A DNA stretch of 64,000 nucleotides from Curtobacterium sp. MCSS17_008 (GCF_003234185.1 NZ_QKSM01000016.1:1-64000); one strand, 5' to 3'; counted from the stretch's first letter, positions 8,580 to 17,115 are shown. Numbers and translations: made by a program. Notes: generated by a model not told the origin, from the sequence alone.

Positions 8580-9158
8580 TCAGTCGGTGGGCAGGCCGGC
8601 CAGGTGTCGGTCGAGCAGCGCGATCGCCCACTCGCCGGACTCCCCCGCGTCGAGCCGCGCCACGTGCATCGCGAGGCCGTCGACGAGCGCGTGCAGCCGG
8701 CAGGCCTCGTCCGCTCGCTGGTCTTCGGGAACGCCGACCAGCGCGACGATCCGGTCGCACCACGCCCGCATCTCGGCGACCACCCGGTCGAGCGCCGGCC
8801 GCAGGTCCGCATCCGTGAGCGCGGCGTTGCCGAGCGCCAGGTACACGTCGAGCTCCACGATGCGCTCGTCGTCGAGGGGCAACAGCTCGAGGAGGACCCG
8901 GCGCGCGGTCTCCGTGTCGGGCAGCCCCGTGGGGATCGCGTCGATGCGTTCGCGCGTCCGGTCGAAGACGAGCGTGATGGTGTGCTCGCGCATCGCCGCC
9001 TGGGTCGGGAAGACGTACCGCACGGTGCTCGGCGGCAGCCCGGCCTCGGCCGCGACGCCGCGGACGCTCAGCGCGCCGAGGCCGTCGCGGGCGAGCACGC
9101 GGCAGGCGGCAGCGGACACGTCGAGTCGGCGCTGCTCGAGGTCCTCACGGGTGGTCAC
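8580..9158 (-). CDS. TetR-family repressor, probable regulator of the SMR pair
   Basis: 192 residues. The N-terminal helix-turn-helix is SVRGVAAEAGLPPSTVRYVFPTQ (about 28-50); the rest is the helical ligand/dimer domain. GTG start at 9158 is preceded by GAGTAT at 9165-9170 on this strand, six bases away, so the gene is probably leaderless. It is divergent from the small multidrug exporter pair, and two copies of TCGTACGACTC lie between them, the probable operators. It would therefore repress both itself and the exporters until a cationic ligand binds; ligand unknown. Confidence 0.88.
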   Translation of the reverse strand: MTTREDLEQRRLDVSAAACRVLARDGLGALSVRGVAAEAGLPPSTVRYVFPTQAAMREHTITLVFDRTRERIDAIPTGLPDTETARRVLLELLPLDDERIVELDVYLALGNAALTDADLRPALDRVVAEMRAWCDRIVALVGVPEDQRADEACRLHALVDGLAMHVARLDAGESGEWAIALLDRHLAGLPTD

Positions 9159-9176
9159 GGGCCCATACTCGCACGG

Positions 9177-9230
9177 TCGTACGACTCGTGCTACCGTCGT
9201 CTCCACGGAAGTCGCACACTCGTACGACTC
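9177..9230. promoter_or_regulatory. Twin TetR operator candidates
   Basis: The 11-mer TCGTACGACTC occurs twice in the same orientation, at 9177-9187 and 9220-9230, 43 bases apart, each centred on the palindrome TCGTACGA. The first copy extends to the imperfect palindrome CACGGTCGTACGACTCGTG. TACCGT at 9192-9197 lies between the copies and could be the -10 box of the exporter genes. The position between divergent repressor and exporter genes is typical of TetR operators. Confidence 0.7.
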
Positions 9231-9255
9231 CGGGGCGACGAACGGAGGGACCGAC

Positions 9256-9570
9256 ATGGCATGGGTGGTGCTCGTCCTGTCCGGCGTGCTCGAGGCGGTG
9301 TGGGCCACCGCACTGAGCGCGTCGAACGGGTTCAGGAAGCTGGTGCCGACGATCGTGTTCGTCGCCGGCATGGTGGCCAGCATGGTGGGACTCGCGTTCG
9401 CCATGAAGGCGATCCCGGTCGGGACCGCGTACGCCGTCTGGGTCGGCATCGGGGCCTCGCTGACGGTCGTCGTCGCGATCCTCCGCCGCCAGGAGGCCGC
9501 GTCGCTCACCCGCGTCGCGCTCGTGCTCGGGCTGGTCGCCTGCGTGGTCGGCCTCAAGGTGGTGAGCTGA
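9256..9570 (+). CDS. Small multidrug resistance exporter subunit 1
   Basis: 104 residues, four membrane spans, with the SMR signature: a membrane-embedded glutamate at residue 13 in SGVLEAVWATALSAS, and the PVGTAYAVWVGIGA motif in helix 3. Wording is closest to the Gdx/SugE branch, which exports guanidinium or quaternary ammonium compounds in exchange for protons. ATG is preceded by GGAGGG. One base separates it from a second SMR gene, so the pair likely forms an obligate heterodimer like YkkCD or EbrAB. A TetR gene is divergent. Confidence 0.92.
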   Translation: MAWVVLVLSGVLEAVWATALSASNGFRKLVPTIVFVAGMVASMVGLAFAMKAIPVGTAYAVWVGIGASLTVVVAILRRQEAASLTRVALVLGLVACVVGLKVVS

Positions 9571-9571
9571 G

Positions 9572-9925
9572 GTGGCGTGGTTCGTCCTGTTCGTCAGCGC
9601 CGCACTCGAGACCGTGTGGGCCACGGCCCTCGGCGCGAGCGACGGCTTCACCGTCCCCGGTCCGACCGCGCTCTTCGCGGTCACCATCGTCGTGAGCCTG
9701 GTGGCGTTCGGCTACGTGCTCAAGCACATCCCGATCAGCACGGCGTACGCGGTGTGGACCGGCACGGGCGCAGCCCTCACCGTCCTCTGGGGCATGGCGA
9801 CGGGCGCGGAGCCCGTCACCTTCCTCCGCCTGCTGTTCATCGCCGGCATCGTCGGCTGCGTGGTCGGGCTCAAGCTGGTGCCCGCGCGGCCCGTGGCGCC
9901 GGAAGCGCCCCGAGACTCGGTGTGA
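9572..9925 (+). CDS. Small multidrug resistance exporter subunit 2
   Basis: 117 residues, GTG start. Four spans, essential glutamate at residue 13 in SAALETVWATALGAS, PISTAYAVWTGTGAALTVLWG in helix 3, and a short cytoplasmic tail rich in Pro and Arg that subunit 1 lacks. Asymmetric tails are usual for paired SMR proteins with opposed membrane topology. Separated from the first subunit by one base, so co-translated. A perfect 32-bp palindrome at 10023-10054 follows as terminator. Confidence 0.92.
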   Translation: MAWFVLFVSAALETVWATALGASDGFTVPGPTALFAVTIVVSLVAFGYVLKHIPISTAYAVWTGTGAALTVLWGMATGAEPVTFLRLLFIAGIVGCVVGLKLVPARPVAPEAPRDSV

Positions 9926-10022
9926 GCGACGGATCGTGGAGCGAGACGCGCGAGATCGGTCGCTGTGACCGAGACTCGGCCGGTGCCGGTGCCGGTGCCG
10001 TGGTCGCGGGCCGCGACGGACG

Positions 10023-10054
10023 GGAGGCGCGGTGCCGGCCGGCACCGCGCCTCC
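10023..10054. terminator. 32-bp perfect palindrome, bidirectional terminator candidate
   Basis: Arms GGAGGCGCGGTGCCGG and its exact complement abut with no loop base. It lies between the convergent SMR and LLM genes. It contains the GGAGGCGCGG core of the dispersed hairpin family and is preceded by the same GACGG sequence. Confidence 0.75.
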
Positions 10055-10076
10055 AGGCCGTCAGGGGGTCACGTGA

Positions 10077-11216
10077 TCAGACGGACGCGCCCGTCCACTC
10101 GTCCTCGGCCGCGACGTGGTCGCTGCCCACGGTCCCCGCGGCGAGCGCCGCGGCCACGCGGTCGGCGTGCGACGGCGGGTCCGACGGCACGTGGGCCGGG
10201 CGACCCTCGTCGTTGATCTTGCGGAGTTCGGGGACGATCTCCTCGGCGAGGATGTCGATCTGCTCGAGCACCGTCTTGAGCGGCAGGCCCGCGTGGTCGA
10301 TGAGGAACATCTGGCGCTGGTAGTGCCCGACGTGGTCCTTCATCGTGGCGTACCGGTCGATGACCTGCTGCGGCGACCCCACCGTGAGCGGGGTCTGGGC
10401 GGTGAAGTCCTCCATCGAGGGGCCGTGACCGTACACCGGGGCGTTGTCGAAGTAGGGGCGGAACTCGTCCCACGCGTCCTGCGAGTTCTTCCGCGCGAAG
10501 AACTGCCCGCCCAGGCCGACGATCGCCTGGTCGGCGGTGCCGTGCCCGTAGTGCTCGAAGCGCTGGCGGTACAGCCCGACCATCTGCTCGGTGTGCTGGA
10601 TCGGCCAGAAGATGTTGTTGTGCAGGAAGCCGTCGCCGTAGTAGGCGGCCTGCTCGGCGATCTCGGGTGTGCGGATCGAACCGTGCCAGACGAAGGGCGG
10701 CACGCCGTCGAGCGGACGCGGGGTCGAGGTGAAGCCCTGCAGCGGCGTGCGGAACTTGCCCTGCCAGTTGACGACGTCGTTCTCCCACAGCTGGCGGATG
10801 AGCGCGTAGTTCTCGATCGCCAGGTTGACGCCCTGGCGGATGTCCTGCCCGAACCAGGGGTAGACCGGGCCGGTGTTGCCGCGCCCCATCATGAGGTCCA
10901 TGCGGCCGTCGCTGATCACCTGGAGCATCGCGTACTCCTCGGCGATGCGCACCGGGTCGTTCGTGGTGACGAGGGTGGTGCTCGTCGACAGGGTGATGTG
11001 CTCCGTGCGACCGGCGAGGTAGCCGAGCATCGTCGTCGGGCTCGACGCGACGAACGGCGGGTTGTGGTGCTCGCCGGTGGCGAAGACGTCGAGGCCGGCC
11101 TGGTCCGCGTGCTCGGCGATCGTGAGGATGTCCCGGACGCGCTGGGTGTCGTCCGGCGTGGTCCCGGTCGTGGGGTCCGTCGTGACGTCGCTGACGGTGA
11201 AGATCCCGAACTGCAT
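10077..11216 (-). CDS. LLM-class flavin-dependent oxidoreductase
   Basis: 379 residues, luciferase-like monooxygenase fold (TIM barrel, uses reduced flavin). Conserved stretches include GLDVFATGEHHNPPF, LSTSTTLVTTNDPVRIAEEYAMLQVISDGRMDLMMGRGN and, near the end, VGSPQQVIDRY. Such proteins are single-component or reductase-dependent monooxygenases of unknown substrate. The start at MQFGIF (11216) is chosen over an upstream ATG because AGGAGG lies at the proper distance. The leader holds a 16-bp palindrome (11249-11264) that also occurs before the MarR gene at 53.7 kb. Confidence 0.9.
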   Translation of the reverse strand: MQFGIFTVSDVTTDPTTGTTPDDTQRVRDILTIAEHADQAGLDVFATGEHHNPPFVASSPTTMLGYLAGRTEHITLSTSTTLVTTNDPVRIAEEYAMLQVISDGRMDLMMGRGNTGPVYPWFGQDIRQGVNLAIENYALIRQLWENDVVNWQGKFRTPLQGFTSTPRPLDGVPPFVWHGSIRTPEIAEQAAYYGDGFLHNNIFWPIQHTEQMVGLYRQRFEHYGHGTADQAIVGLGGQFFARKNSQDAWDEFRPYFDNAPVYGHGPSMEDFTAQTPLTVGSPQQVIDRYATMKDHVGHYQRQMFLIDHAGLPLKTVLEQIDILAEEIVPELRKINDEGRPAHVPSDPPSHADRVAAALAAGTVGSDHVAAEDEWTGASV

Positions 11217-11248
11217 GGTGCCCGCCTCCTGGTGCTGGCTGCTCAGTT

Positions 11249-11264
11249 CGATGCGTTTGCATCG
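11249..11264. promoter_or_regulatory. Palindrome CGATGC-N4-GCATCG, candidate operator
   Basis: A perfect 6-bp inverted repeat with a four-base centre, 33 bases upstream of the LLM gene, followed on the + strand by ACTTGG. The same arrangement, including ACTTG, occurs at 53634-53654 upstream of a MarR gene. A shorter palindrome, GGTAC-AAC-GTACC, lies at about 11273-11285. Confidence 0.5.
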
Positions 11265-11330
11265 ACTTGGTGGGTACAACGTACCGCAGCCCCGGACATT
11301 CCCGCCAGCGCCGGGAGGTGCAGGGGGCGC

Positions 11331-12257
11331 TCAGCGTCGCGGCGGCAGTGTCCGGGTGTCGGTCCGCGCCGCGTGGTGCAGGCCGTCGGCGAGCCACACG
11401 ACCGCGACGACCGCCAGTACGCTCGCGCTCGAGGCCATGCGTCCGGCCACGAGCACGGCGCCGTGGACGTCCGCTCCGCCGGTGAGCGCGACGACGAGCG
11501 CCACGAGCGCGACCAGGAAGGTGACCCCGGTCGCGAGCAGGAGCACCACCGTCAGCACCCGGCGCGGGCCACGTCGGCCGTCGCGGTCACCGCGCTCGCC
11601 ACGGTCGACGCGGGGGCCGACCGCACGCACGAGCCCGAGCCAGAACAGGGCGATCGCGCACGCGCCGACGATGTCGCTCACCCGGTGCCACCCGTACACC
11701 ACGGTCTGGTTCGCCACGAACACCGCGTACCCCGTCCCGACGACCGTCACGACGGACCGCCACCGCCGTGGCGTGACGAGCAGCACGGCGAACAGTGCCG
11801 CCAGGGCGATCGTCGCGTGCCCCGACGGGAAGGAGTTCGGCGTCTCTGACTGGGCGATCTCCGGGCGCTCGGCGATACGCTTGACGAGCGTCGAGGTGGC
11901 TGCCGACGCGAGCACCACGACGCCCGCTCCGAGCCCCACCGCGAGCCGGCGCCGGGCGAACGCGACGGCGGCGATCACGATCACCAGCAACAGGATGACC
12001 GGCACCGAGATGACGTTCAGTGCAGTGTCCGACCCGAACAGGTCGGACTCCCGGACCCCGCCGAGCGCGGCGTCCTCGACCCGCTGCCCGATCGGCGTCA
12101 GCACGGCGGCGGCGTAGACGAGAGGCACGATCACGAACCCCAGAGCTGCCAGCAGCGCCCACCGCAACCGTCGTGAGACCAACGGGACCCGCGACTCGGG
12201 CGCGATGCGTTCGGGCGTGCGGGTCACCGGCGTGGTCCTCCTCGGCGTGGCGGTCAT
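11331..12257 (-). CDS. PAP2-family membrane phosphatase
   Basis: 308 residues, about six to seven membrane spans. PAP2 motif 1 is KRIAERP and motif 2 is FPSGHAT; motif 3 is reduced to VVYGWHRVSD, keeping the His and Asp of HxxxD while the usual Ser-Arg pair six to seven residues before the His is not evident. The family dephosphorylates lipid phosphates such as undecaprenyl pyrophosphate or phosphatidic acid. A C-terminal extension adds two further spans. ATG at 12257 follows GAGGAG. Divergent from DUF4383. Confidence 0.85.
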   Translation of the reverse strand: MTATPRRTTPVTRTPERIAPESRVPLVSRRLRWALLAALGFVIVPLVYAAAVLTPIGQRVEDAALGGVRESDLFGSDTALNVISVPVILLLVIVIAAVAFARRRLAVGLGAGVVVLASAATSTLVKRIAERPEIAQSETPNSFPSGHATIALAALFAVLLVTPRRWRSVVTVVGTGYAVFVANQTVVYGWHRVSDIVGACAIALFWLGLVRAVGPRVDRGERGDRDGRRGPRRVLTVVLLLATGVTFLVALVALVVALTGGADVHGAVLVAGRMASSASVLAVVAVVWLADGLHHAARTDTRTLPPRR

Positions 12258-12465
12258 CGGTCTCCTCGTCCGGCTCGTGCCGCGGGTGCGATTCGGACGG
12301 TCGGGGCCCGACACGATACCGTTGGTCCGCCGGTCCGCGCCTGTGAACCAGGGGTCAGCCACCTCCGGATCCGACGGCCGCTCCGCCCGCGCACGGCGCA
12401 CGGCGGCACCGGCTCCCCTCACCGGCTCGTCCGGTGCGACCACCCTGTACCAGGAGGAGACCGAA

Positions 12466-12915
12466 GTGGCCATCAAGGAACCGAGCATCACGGCGTCGCC
12501 GAACCGGGCCCTCGCCCTGACGGCTGGATCGCTCCTGGCCCTCTGGGGCTTCCTCGGCTTCTTCTTCGCCGCCGACGGTGACCCCGGCTTCTTCAGCCGC
12601 GAGGGCGGGATGCTCTGGAACGCGTTCGGCGTGAACCCCGCGCTCTGCCTGCTCTGGGTGCTGCTCGCCGTCGTGCTGCTCATCACGGGTCCCGGCACCA
12701 CCATCGGCTCGCGGAACGGCAACCGTCTCGTCGGTGTCGTGCTCGTCGTGATGGCGGTCTACGGCTTCGCGCTCGGCGGGACGTCCGCGAACGTCTTCGC
12801 CCTGACCTTCGCGGACAACCTGTTCCACGCGATCGTCGGTGTCGTGCTGCTGCTCACCGCGTTCGGCGCCGACCGCGAGAACGTCCGCGCGCTGCGGGCG
12901 GCCGCTCGCGCCTGA
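12466..12915 (+). CDS. DUF4383 membrane protein
   Basis: 149 residues with four membrane spans, matching the DUF4383 family of small actinobacterial membrane proteins. Segments include ALTAGSLLALWGFLGFFF and FADNLFHAIVGVVLLLTAF, the latter being the most conserved family stretch. GTG start chosen because AGGAGGAG lies just upstream. No function is known. It ends before a long hairpin shared with the convergent helicase gene. Confidence 0.88.
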   Translation: MAIKEPSITASPNRALALTAGSLLALWGFLGFFFAADGDPGFFSREGGMLWNAFGVNPALCLLWVLLAVVLLITGPGTTIGSRNGNRLVGVVLVVMAVYGFALGGTSANVFALTFADNLFHAIVGVVLLLTAFGADRENVRALRAAARA

Positions 12916-12935
12916 CGCCTCCCCCGGTTCGTCCG

Positions 12936-12971
12936 CGACGCCCCGTCCACCTGCTGGTGGGCGGGGCGTCG
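12936..12971. terminator. Bidirectional hairpin between DUF4383 and helicase genes
   Basis: Arms CGACGCCCCGTCCACC and GGTGGGCGGGGCGTCG pair over 16 positions with a single G-T wobble and a four-base loop. No T tract. It lies between convergent genes. Confidence 0.75.
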
Positions 12972-13010
12972 TCGTACCGGGCTCCTGCTGGACGCAGGAC
13001 CGCCGTCGTG

Positions 13011-14315
13011 TCAGGCGTCGTCGGGGCGGCGGGCCGCCTCGAGCTCCGTCGCGACGACCCGGGGTGCCTCGGACATGAACCGACGGACGTCCAGGTCCAC
13101 GATGATGTCCTGCGGTCGCAGCGGCCGGGTCAGGTAGAGCCCCTCGAGCGAGGTCAACCGCGAGAGCGCGACGTACGTCTGGCCGGCGCTGAACACCCGG
13201 TTGCCGAGGTCGACCACCGCCCGGTCGTAGGTCGACCCCTGGGACTTGTGGATCGTCACCGCCCACGCGAGCCGCAGCGGGAACTGCTGGAACTCCCCCA
13301 CGGTGTCCTTCTTGAGTTCCTTCTTGTCCGGGTCGTACGAGTACTTGAACTTCTCCCAGACGGACGGCTGCACCTCGAAGGACTCGCCGTCGACGTCCAC
13401 CCAGACGGTGTCGCGGATCGTCGTCACCACGCCGAGGGTGCCGTTCACCCAGCGTTGGTCCGGGTCGTTGCGCAGGAACATCACGTGTGCGCCGGGCTTC
13501 AGCTCGAGCGCCTCGTCCGCCGGGAAGTTCCGCCCGCCGAAGTCGCCGTTCACGTCGGCCCGCGCGGTCTTCACCTTGCCGGGCAGCCGGTCGAGCGCGG
13601 CCTTGTTGATCCGGGCGACGGTGTCGTTCCGGGTCGCCAGGGTGATCGCGTCGTCGGGTGCCGTCCGTGCGCCCGCGGTGTTGAGCTGCCCGGCGATGTC
13701 GGCGGTCACACGGCCGTGACGGACCGCGGTGAGCATCGCGGCGAAGGCGTCGTCGCGCTGCCGGTGCACGGTGGCGAGTTCGACGATGTGCAGCTCGGCC
13801 TCGAGCCAGACCTTCGCGTCGAAGAACCACATCGAGCGGTAGTGGTCGGTGAAGTAGGCGCGTTCGTCGCCGTCGCCGGGAACGGGCGGCAGCTGGTACG
13901 GATCGCCGAACATGACGACCTGGACGCCGCCGAACGCCTCGAAGTGCCGCCCGCGGGCCTTGCGGAGCGAGCGGTCCATGGCGTCGAGCAGGTCGGCGTT
14001 CACCATCGAGACCTCGTCGATGACCAGGGTGTCGATCGTGTTGAGGAGCTTGCGGGTCTCCGGGCCCTGCCGGAGCTCGGCGTCGGCGATGAGGCCGATC
14101 GGCAGCCGGAAGAGCGAGTGGATCGTCTGGCCGCCGACGTTGAGCGCGGCGACACCGGTCGGGGCACAGATCACGACCTGCTTCTCGGTGTTCCACGACA
14201 GGTGGTTCAGCAGCGTCGACTTGCCGGTGCCGGCCCGCCCGGTGATGAAGACGTGGTCACGGGTGTGCTCGATGTACTCGAACACCGCACGCTGCTCGGC
14301 GCTGAGTTCGACGCT
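13011..14315 (-). CDS. Pif1/RecD-like ATP-dependent DNA helicase
   Basis: About 435 residues of a superfamily 1B helicase. Walker A is GRAGTGKST near residue 27; motif II is VIDEVSM near 98; motif III is MFGDPYQLPPV near 135; the C-terminal motif V/VI region is AVTIHKSQGSTYDRAVVDLG with YVALSRLTSLEGLYL. Members unwind DNA 5' to 3' and often act on G-rich or stalled-fork structures. The GTG start (14316-14318) overlaps the stop of the CopD-CtaG gene by four bases (GTGA), so translation is coupled to an apparently unrelated membrane protein. The last base of the start codon is at 14318. Confidence 0.9.
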   Translation of the reverse strand, partial: SVELSAEQRAVFEYIEHTRDHVFITGRAGTGKSTLLNHLSWNTEKQVVICAPTGVAALNVGGQTIHSLFRLPIGLIADAELRQGPETRKLLNTIDTLVIDEVSMVNADLLDAMDRSLRKARGRHFEAFGGVQVVMFGDPYQLPPVPGDGDERAYFTDHYRSMWFFDAKVWLEAELHIVELATVHRQRDDAFAAMLTAVRHGRVTADIAGQLNTAGARTAPDDAITLATRNDTVARINKAALDRLPGKVKTARADVNGDFGGRNFPADEALELKPGAHVMFLRNDPDQRWVNGTLGVVTTIRDTVWVDVDGESFEVQPSVWEKFKYSYDPDKKELKKDTVGEFQQFPLRLAWAVTIHKSQGSTYDRAVVDLGNRVFSAGQTYVALSRLTSLEGLYLTRPLRPQDIIVDLDVRRFMSEAPRVVATELEAARRPDDA

Positions 14316-16360
14316 CACCGCGCGGCCGTCCCCGACGCCGATCCCGGGTGCGCCGTCTCCGGGTGCGCCGCCTCCGTGTCCGCCGTCTCCGGGTCCGCCG
14401 CCTCCGGGTGCACCGTCGCGACAGCGGGGGCCCGGCCGGCCACGGCGAGGCCGGCCCGGTCGCTCACGGCACGGTCAGCCCGGTCGCTCCGGAGGCGCAC
14501 CAGGGCCACCAGCACGACGGTCACGACGAGCAGCACGCCCGCGACGACGAGGACGACCCCGGCACGAGCCTGGTCGTCCAGCGGCGTCGGGCCCCACGCA
14601 CGCCCCATCGCACCGAACCAGGACGCCTGCAGCAGGCCGAGCGGCCCCTGCATCGCGATGCCGAGCGACACCGTGCCGGCTGCGACGACCAGGGCGCCGA
14701 CGACCCGCACGAGGGCTGCGCCCGCGCTCGCCGCCCGGGCCCCTGCCGCCACCGGGGTCAGGAGCGTGGGCACGGCGAGCAGCCCGACGAGCAGCAGCGC
14801 GACGTCGACCAGGGTGCGCCCGGACGGGTCGCTCACGGACCAGCGGAGGACCTGCGTGGCGTAGAGCCCCCACCACACCGCAGCGAGCACGACGAAGGAC
14901 GGGAACGGCTGGGCCAGGTACCGGGTGACGCCGTTGGCCACGAGCAGGCCGGTCCACTCGCGCACTCCCGTGGAGTCGTCGGTCCGGCGGTGCACGGCGG
15001 CCCGGACGAGCTGGACCGGCGCCGCTGCCCACACGAGCGCGGGCACGACGAGACCGAGCAGGACGTGTGCGCCGACGTGGGCGGAGACGAGGAAGCGGTC
15101 GTAGGTGTGCAACGACCCCGAGGTCGCCACGACCAACGAGACGAGGGCGATCGCGGCGGCGATGGTGCGACGGACCGGCCAGTGCTCACCACGACGACGG
15201 AGCCGGACGACACCGGCGGCGTAGGCGGCCGCGGCGAGCACGGCGGCCAGCAGCCAGAACAGGTCGATGTTCCACGCCGTCAGCCAGCCCCAGGTGCCGG
15301 GGTCGCCGGGGAGGGGGTCGTCGGTCAGGAGCTCGGCGGGGGTCGGGTTCGTCGTCCGGCTCAGCGCGACCTGGCCGACCGGGGTCGCGGTGCGCCCGAG
15401 CGCCGCGGCGAACCCGCTCGCGACGCCCATGACCGCGAGCTCCACGAGCACGAGGGTCCAGAACGGTCCCCGTCGCTCCGGCTCCTCGGTCAGGGACCGG
15501 ATCGCGCGCCGACGCTGCACGGCGCCGAGCACCCCGATGCCGATGAGCGCCGCGGACTTGACGAGCACGAGGACGCCGTACGGGCTGGTCAGGTCCGCCA
15601 GTGCGCCGACGCGGATCTGCGCCGACGCCACGCCCGACACCGCGAGGAGCACGAAGCACCCGAGCGCGATGCTCGAGTACCGCGCGACGACGAGCGGCAA
15701 CCGGTCCCCCGTCAGGACGTTCCGGAGCAGGACGACGAGCAGCAGCCCGCCGACCCACAGCGCCGCGCCGACCAGGTGGAGGCCGAGTGCGGTGACGGCG
15801 GAGTCGTGGCTGGCCGTCCCCGACGCGTGTCCCTGCTGCGCGAGCGGGACCAGTCCGATCAGCGAGACACCGGCCGTCAACGCCACCATGCCGCGCCCGC
15901 GGACGGCGAAGCAGAGCACCGTCACCGCGGCGGCGACCAGCACGGTGACGAGCCACGCGGTGCCGAGGTCGGTGCCGGTGAGGAACACGCCCATCGACTG
16001 GCCGAACTGCTCGTCGAGGCTGACGGTCGACCCGGCGACGGACAGGAAGGTGAAGAACGTCGTGACGGCGGCGGCGACCGTCCAGACACCGGCGGCACCG
16101 GCGGCGACGTCGATCGCGCGGTCCCACTCGGGGCGGGTGCGGGACAGTCCGACGACGGTGAGCGCCAGCCCGCCGATGGTCGCCGCCGCGGACAGGTCGA
16201 CGACCAGCCGTGCGATCGGGAGCCCGAAGCGCACGACCGCGCCCGGGTCCGCGATGAGCGCTCGATCCGCCCCGCCGCCGATCACGAGGGCGACGAGGAG
16301 CGAGACGAACCCGACGAGCAGCAGCACGGCGGGGCCGGCGATGCGTGCGATCCGGTCCAC
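14315..16360 (-). CDS. CopD-CtaG fusion: copper transport / cytochrome oxidase assembly protein
   Basis: 681 residues and about 14-16 membrane spans. Residues about 1-310 are a CopD copper-resistance domain (HASGTASHDSAVTALGLHLVGAALWVGG carries the usual histidines). Residues about 350-620 are the CtaG/Caa3 assembly domain (AWNIDLFWLLA, HTYDRFLVSAHVGAHVLL, MQGPLGLLQASWFG). Such fusions are common in Actinobacteria and supply copper to cytochrome c oxidase. The C-terminal tail is built from a five-residue degenerate repeat encoded by five 15-base units. GTG start is leaderless: TAGGCT at 16367-16372 ends six bases upstream. Confidence 0.9.
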   Translation of the reverse strand: MDRIARIAGPAVLLLVGFVSLLVALVIGGGADRALIADPGAVVRFGLPIARLVVDLSAAATIGGLALTVVGLSRTRPEWDRAIDVAAGAAGVWTVAAAVTTFFTFLSVAGSTVSLDEQFGQSMGVFLTGTDLGTAWLVTVLVAAAVTVLCFAVRGRGMVALTAGVSLIGLVPLAQQGHASGTASHDSAVTALGLHLVGAALWVGGLLLVVLLRNVLTGDRLPLVVARYSSIALGCFVLLAVSGVASAQIRVGALADLTSPYGVLVLVKSAALIGIGVLGAVQRRRAIRSLTEEPERRGPFWTLVLVELAVMGVASGFAAALGRTATPVGQVALSRTTNPTPAELLTDDPLPGDPGTWGWLTAWNIDLFWLLAAVLAAAAYAAGVVRLRRRGEHWPVRRTIAAAIALVSLVVATSGSLHTYDRFLVSAHVGAHVLLGLVVPALVWAAAPVQLVRAAVHRRTDDSTGVREWTGLLVANGVTRYLAQPFPSFVVLAAVWWGLYATQVLRWSVSDPSGRTLVDVALLLVGLLAVPTLLTPVAAGARAASAGAALVRVVGALVVAAGTVSLGIAMQGPLGLLQASWFGAMGRAWGPTPLDDQARAGVVLVVAGVLLVVTVVLVALVRLRSDRADRAVSDRAGLAVAGRAPAVATVHPEAADPETADTEAAHPETAHPGSASGTAAR
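14346..14420. repeat. Five tandem 15-bp units inside the CopD-CtaG tail
   Basis: Units such as GGGTGCGCCGTCTCC repeat five times at exactly 15 bases (14346, 14361, 14376, 14391, 14406), the last one diverged. On the coding strand they give repeats of the type HPEAA, DPETA, DTEAA, HPETA. Because 15 is a multiple of three, copy changes keep the frame. Confidence 0.9.
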
Positions 16361-16490
16361 CCGACAAGCCTAGGCGGTGCCCGGCCGACCACGGCACGTC
16401 GGGTGGGACGACCTGTGGGCGGTGGGCCGTGCCTCCAGACCGTGCAGGACAGGCCGGGGCAGCGCGGACGCGCGAGCCGCCCGGGAACGA

Positions 16491-16520
16491 CGGAAGGGAC
16501 GGCCGAGGCCGTCCCTTCCG
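16491..16520. terminator. Terminator hairpin after the HU gene
   Basis: A perfect 14-bp stem, CGGAAGGGACGGCC with its complement, and a two-base loop, 17 bases beyond the HU stop codon. A highly expressed gene would need such a terminator. Confidence 0.85.
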
Positions 16521-16536
16521 GTGGTGCTGAGCGGTC

Positions 16537-16824
16537 TTACTTGACGGCAGCCTTGAGCTTCGAGCCGGCGCTGACCTTGACCGAGTCGCTCGCGGCGATC
16601 TCGATGGCGTCACCCGTCTGCGGGTTGCGGCCGGTGCGCGCGGCGCGGTGGGTCTTCTCGAAGGCGATCCAGCCCGGGATCGTGACCTTGGTGCCCTCGG
16701 CGACCGACGACGAGACGACGCTGAACAGCGCGTCGACGACGCCGTTGACGGTGGCCTGGCTCTGGCCGGACTCCTGCGCGACGGCAGCGACGAGCTCGGT
16801 GCGGTTCAGTGACTTGTCAGCCAT
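16537..16824 (-). CDS. hup: DNA-binding protein HU
   Basis: 95 residues of the HU/IHF family: ELVAAVAQESGQSQATVNGVVDALFSVV forms the dimer helices, and the DNA-binding arm carries the signature GWIAFEKTHRAARTGRNPQTGDAIEI. It lacks the long lysine-alanine tail of mycobacterial HupB, so this is a classical short HU. It compacts chromosomal DNA as a dimer. Start ATG follows GAGGAGGAC. It lies between the rpsN cluster and the CopD-CtaG gene with its own terminator. The 291-base region upstream (16825-17115) holds its promoter and the rpsN terminator; I see no further gene there. Confidence 0.96.
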   Translation of the reverse strand: MADKSLNRTELVAAVAQESGQSQATVNGVVDALFSVVSSSVAEGTKVTIPGWIAFEKTHRAARTGRNPQTGDAIEIAASDSVKVSAGSKLKAAVK

Positions 16825-17066
16825 GGATGTCCTCCTCGGACTTCTTGCAGTGTCGGTGGGACGTCCGGGACGCCCGCCCGCCCGGAGCGGGGTGCCCTGG
16901 ACGTGGTGGCCCCGCGGACGAGCACGCCCGGCGGAACCGTCAGCGAACCTACCAGCCGAGCGGGGCCCGGACGACCGACTCGCCCGGATTTCCGGGGTTG
17001 TGGAGGGTCGGGAGGGGTCCGAGTGACGGATGTGGCGACGATGTACCCCGCGTGGACCGGGAACGA

Positions 17067-17102
17067 CGAACGCCCCGTCCCTCGGGAGGGACGGGGCGTT
17101 CG
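17067..17102. terminator. Terminator hairpin after rpsN
   Basis: Perfect 16-bp stem CGAACGCCCCGTCCCT with its complement and a four-base loop, 13 bases beyond the rpsN stop. It ends the L28-L33-S14 transcript. Confidence 0.88.
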
Positions 17103-17115
17103 GTGGTGCTGGTGC

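Noticed and set aside
13011-14315. Helicase as part of a defence or mobile system
   Set aside because: Pif1-like helicases are common housekeeping genes, and the neighbours are copper/oxidase assembly and HU.
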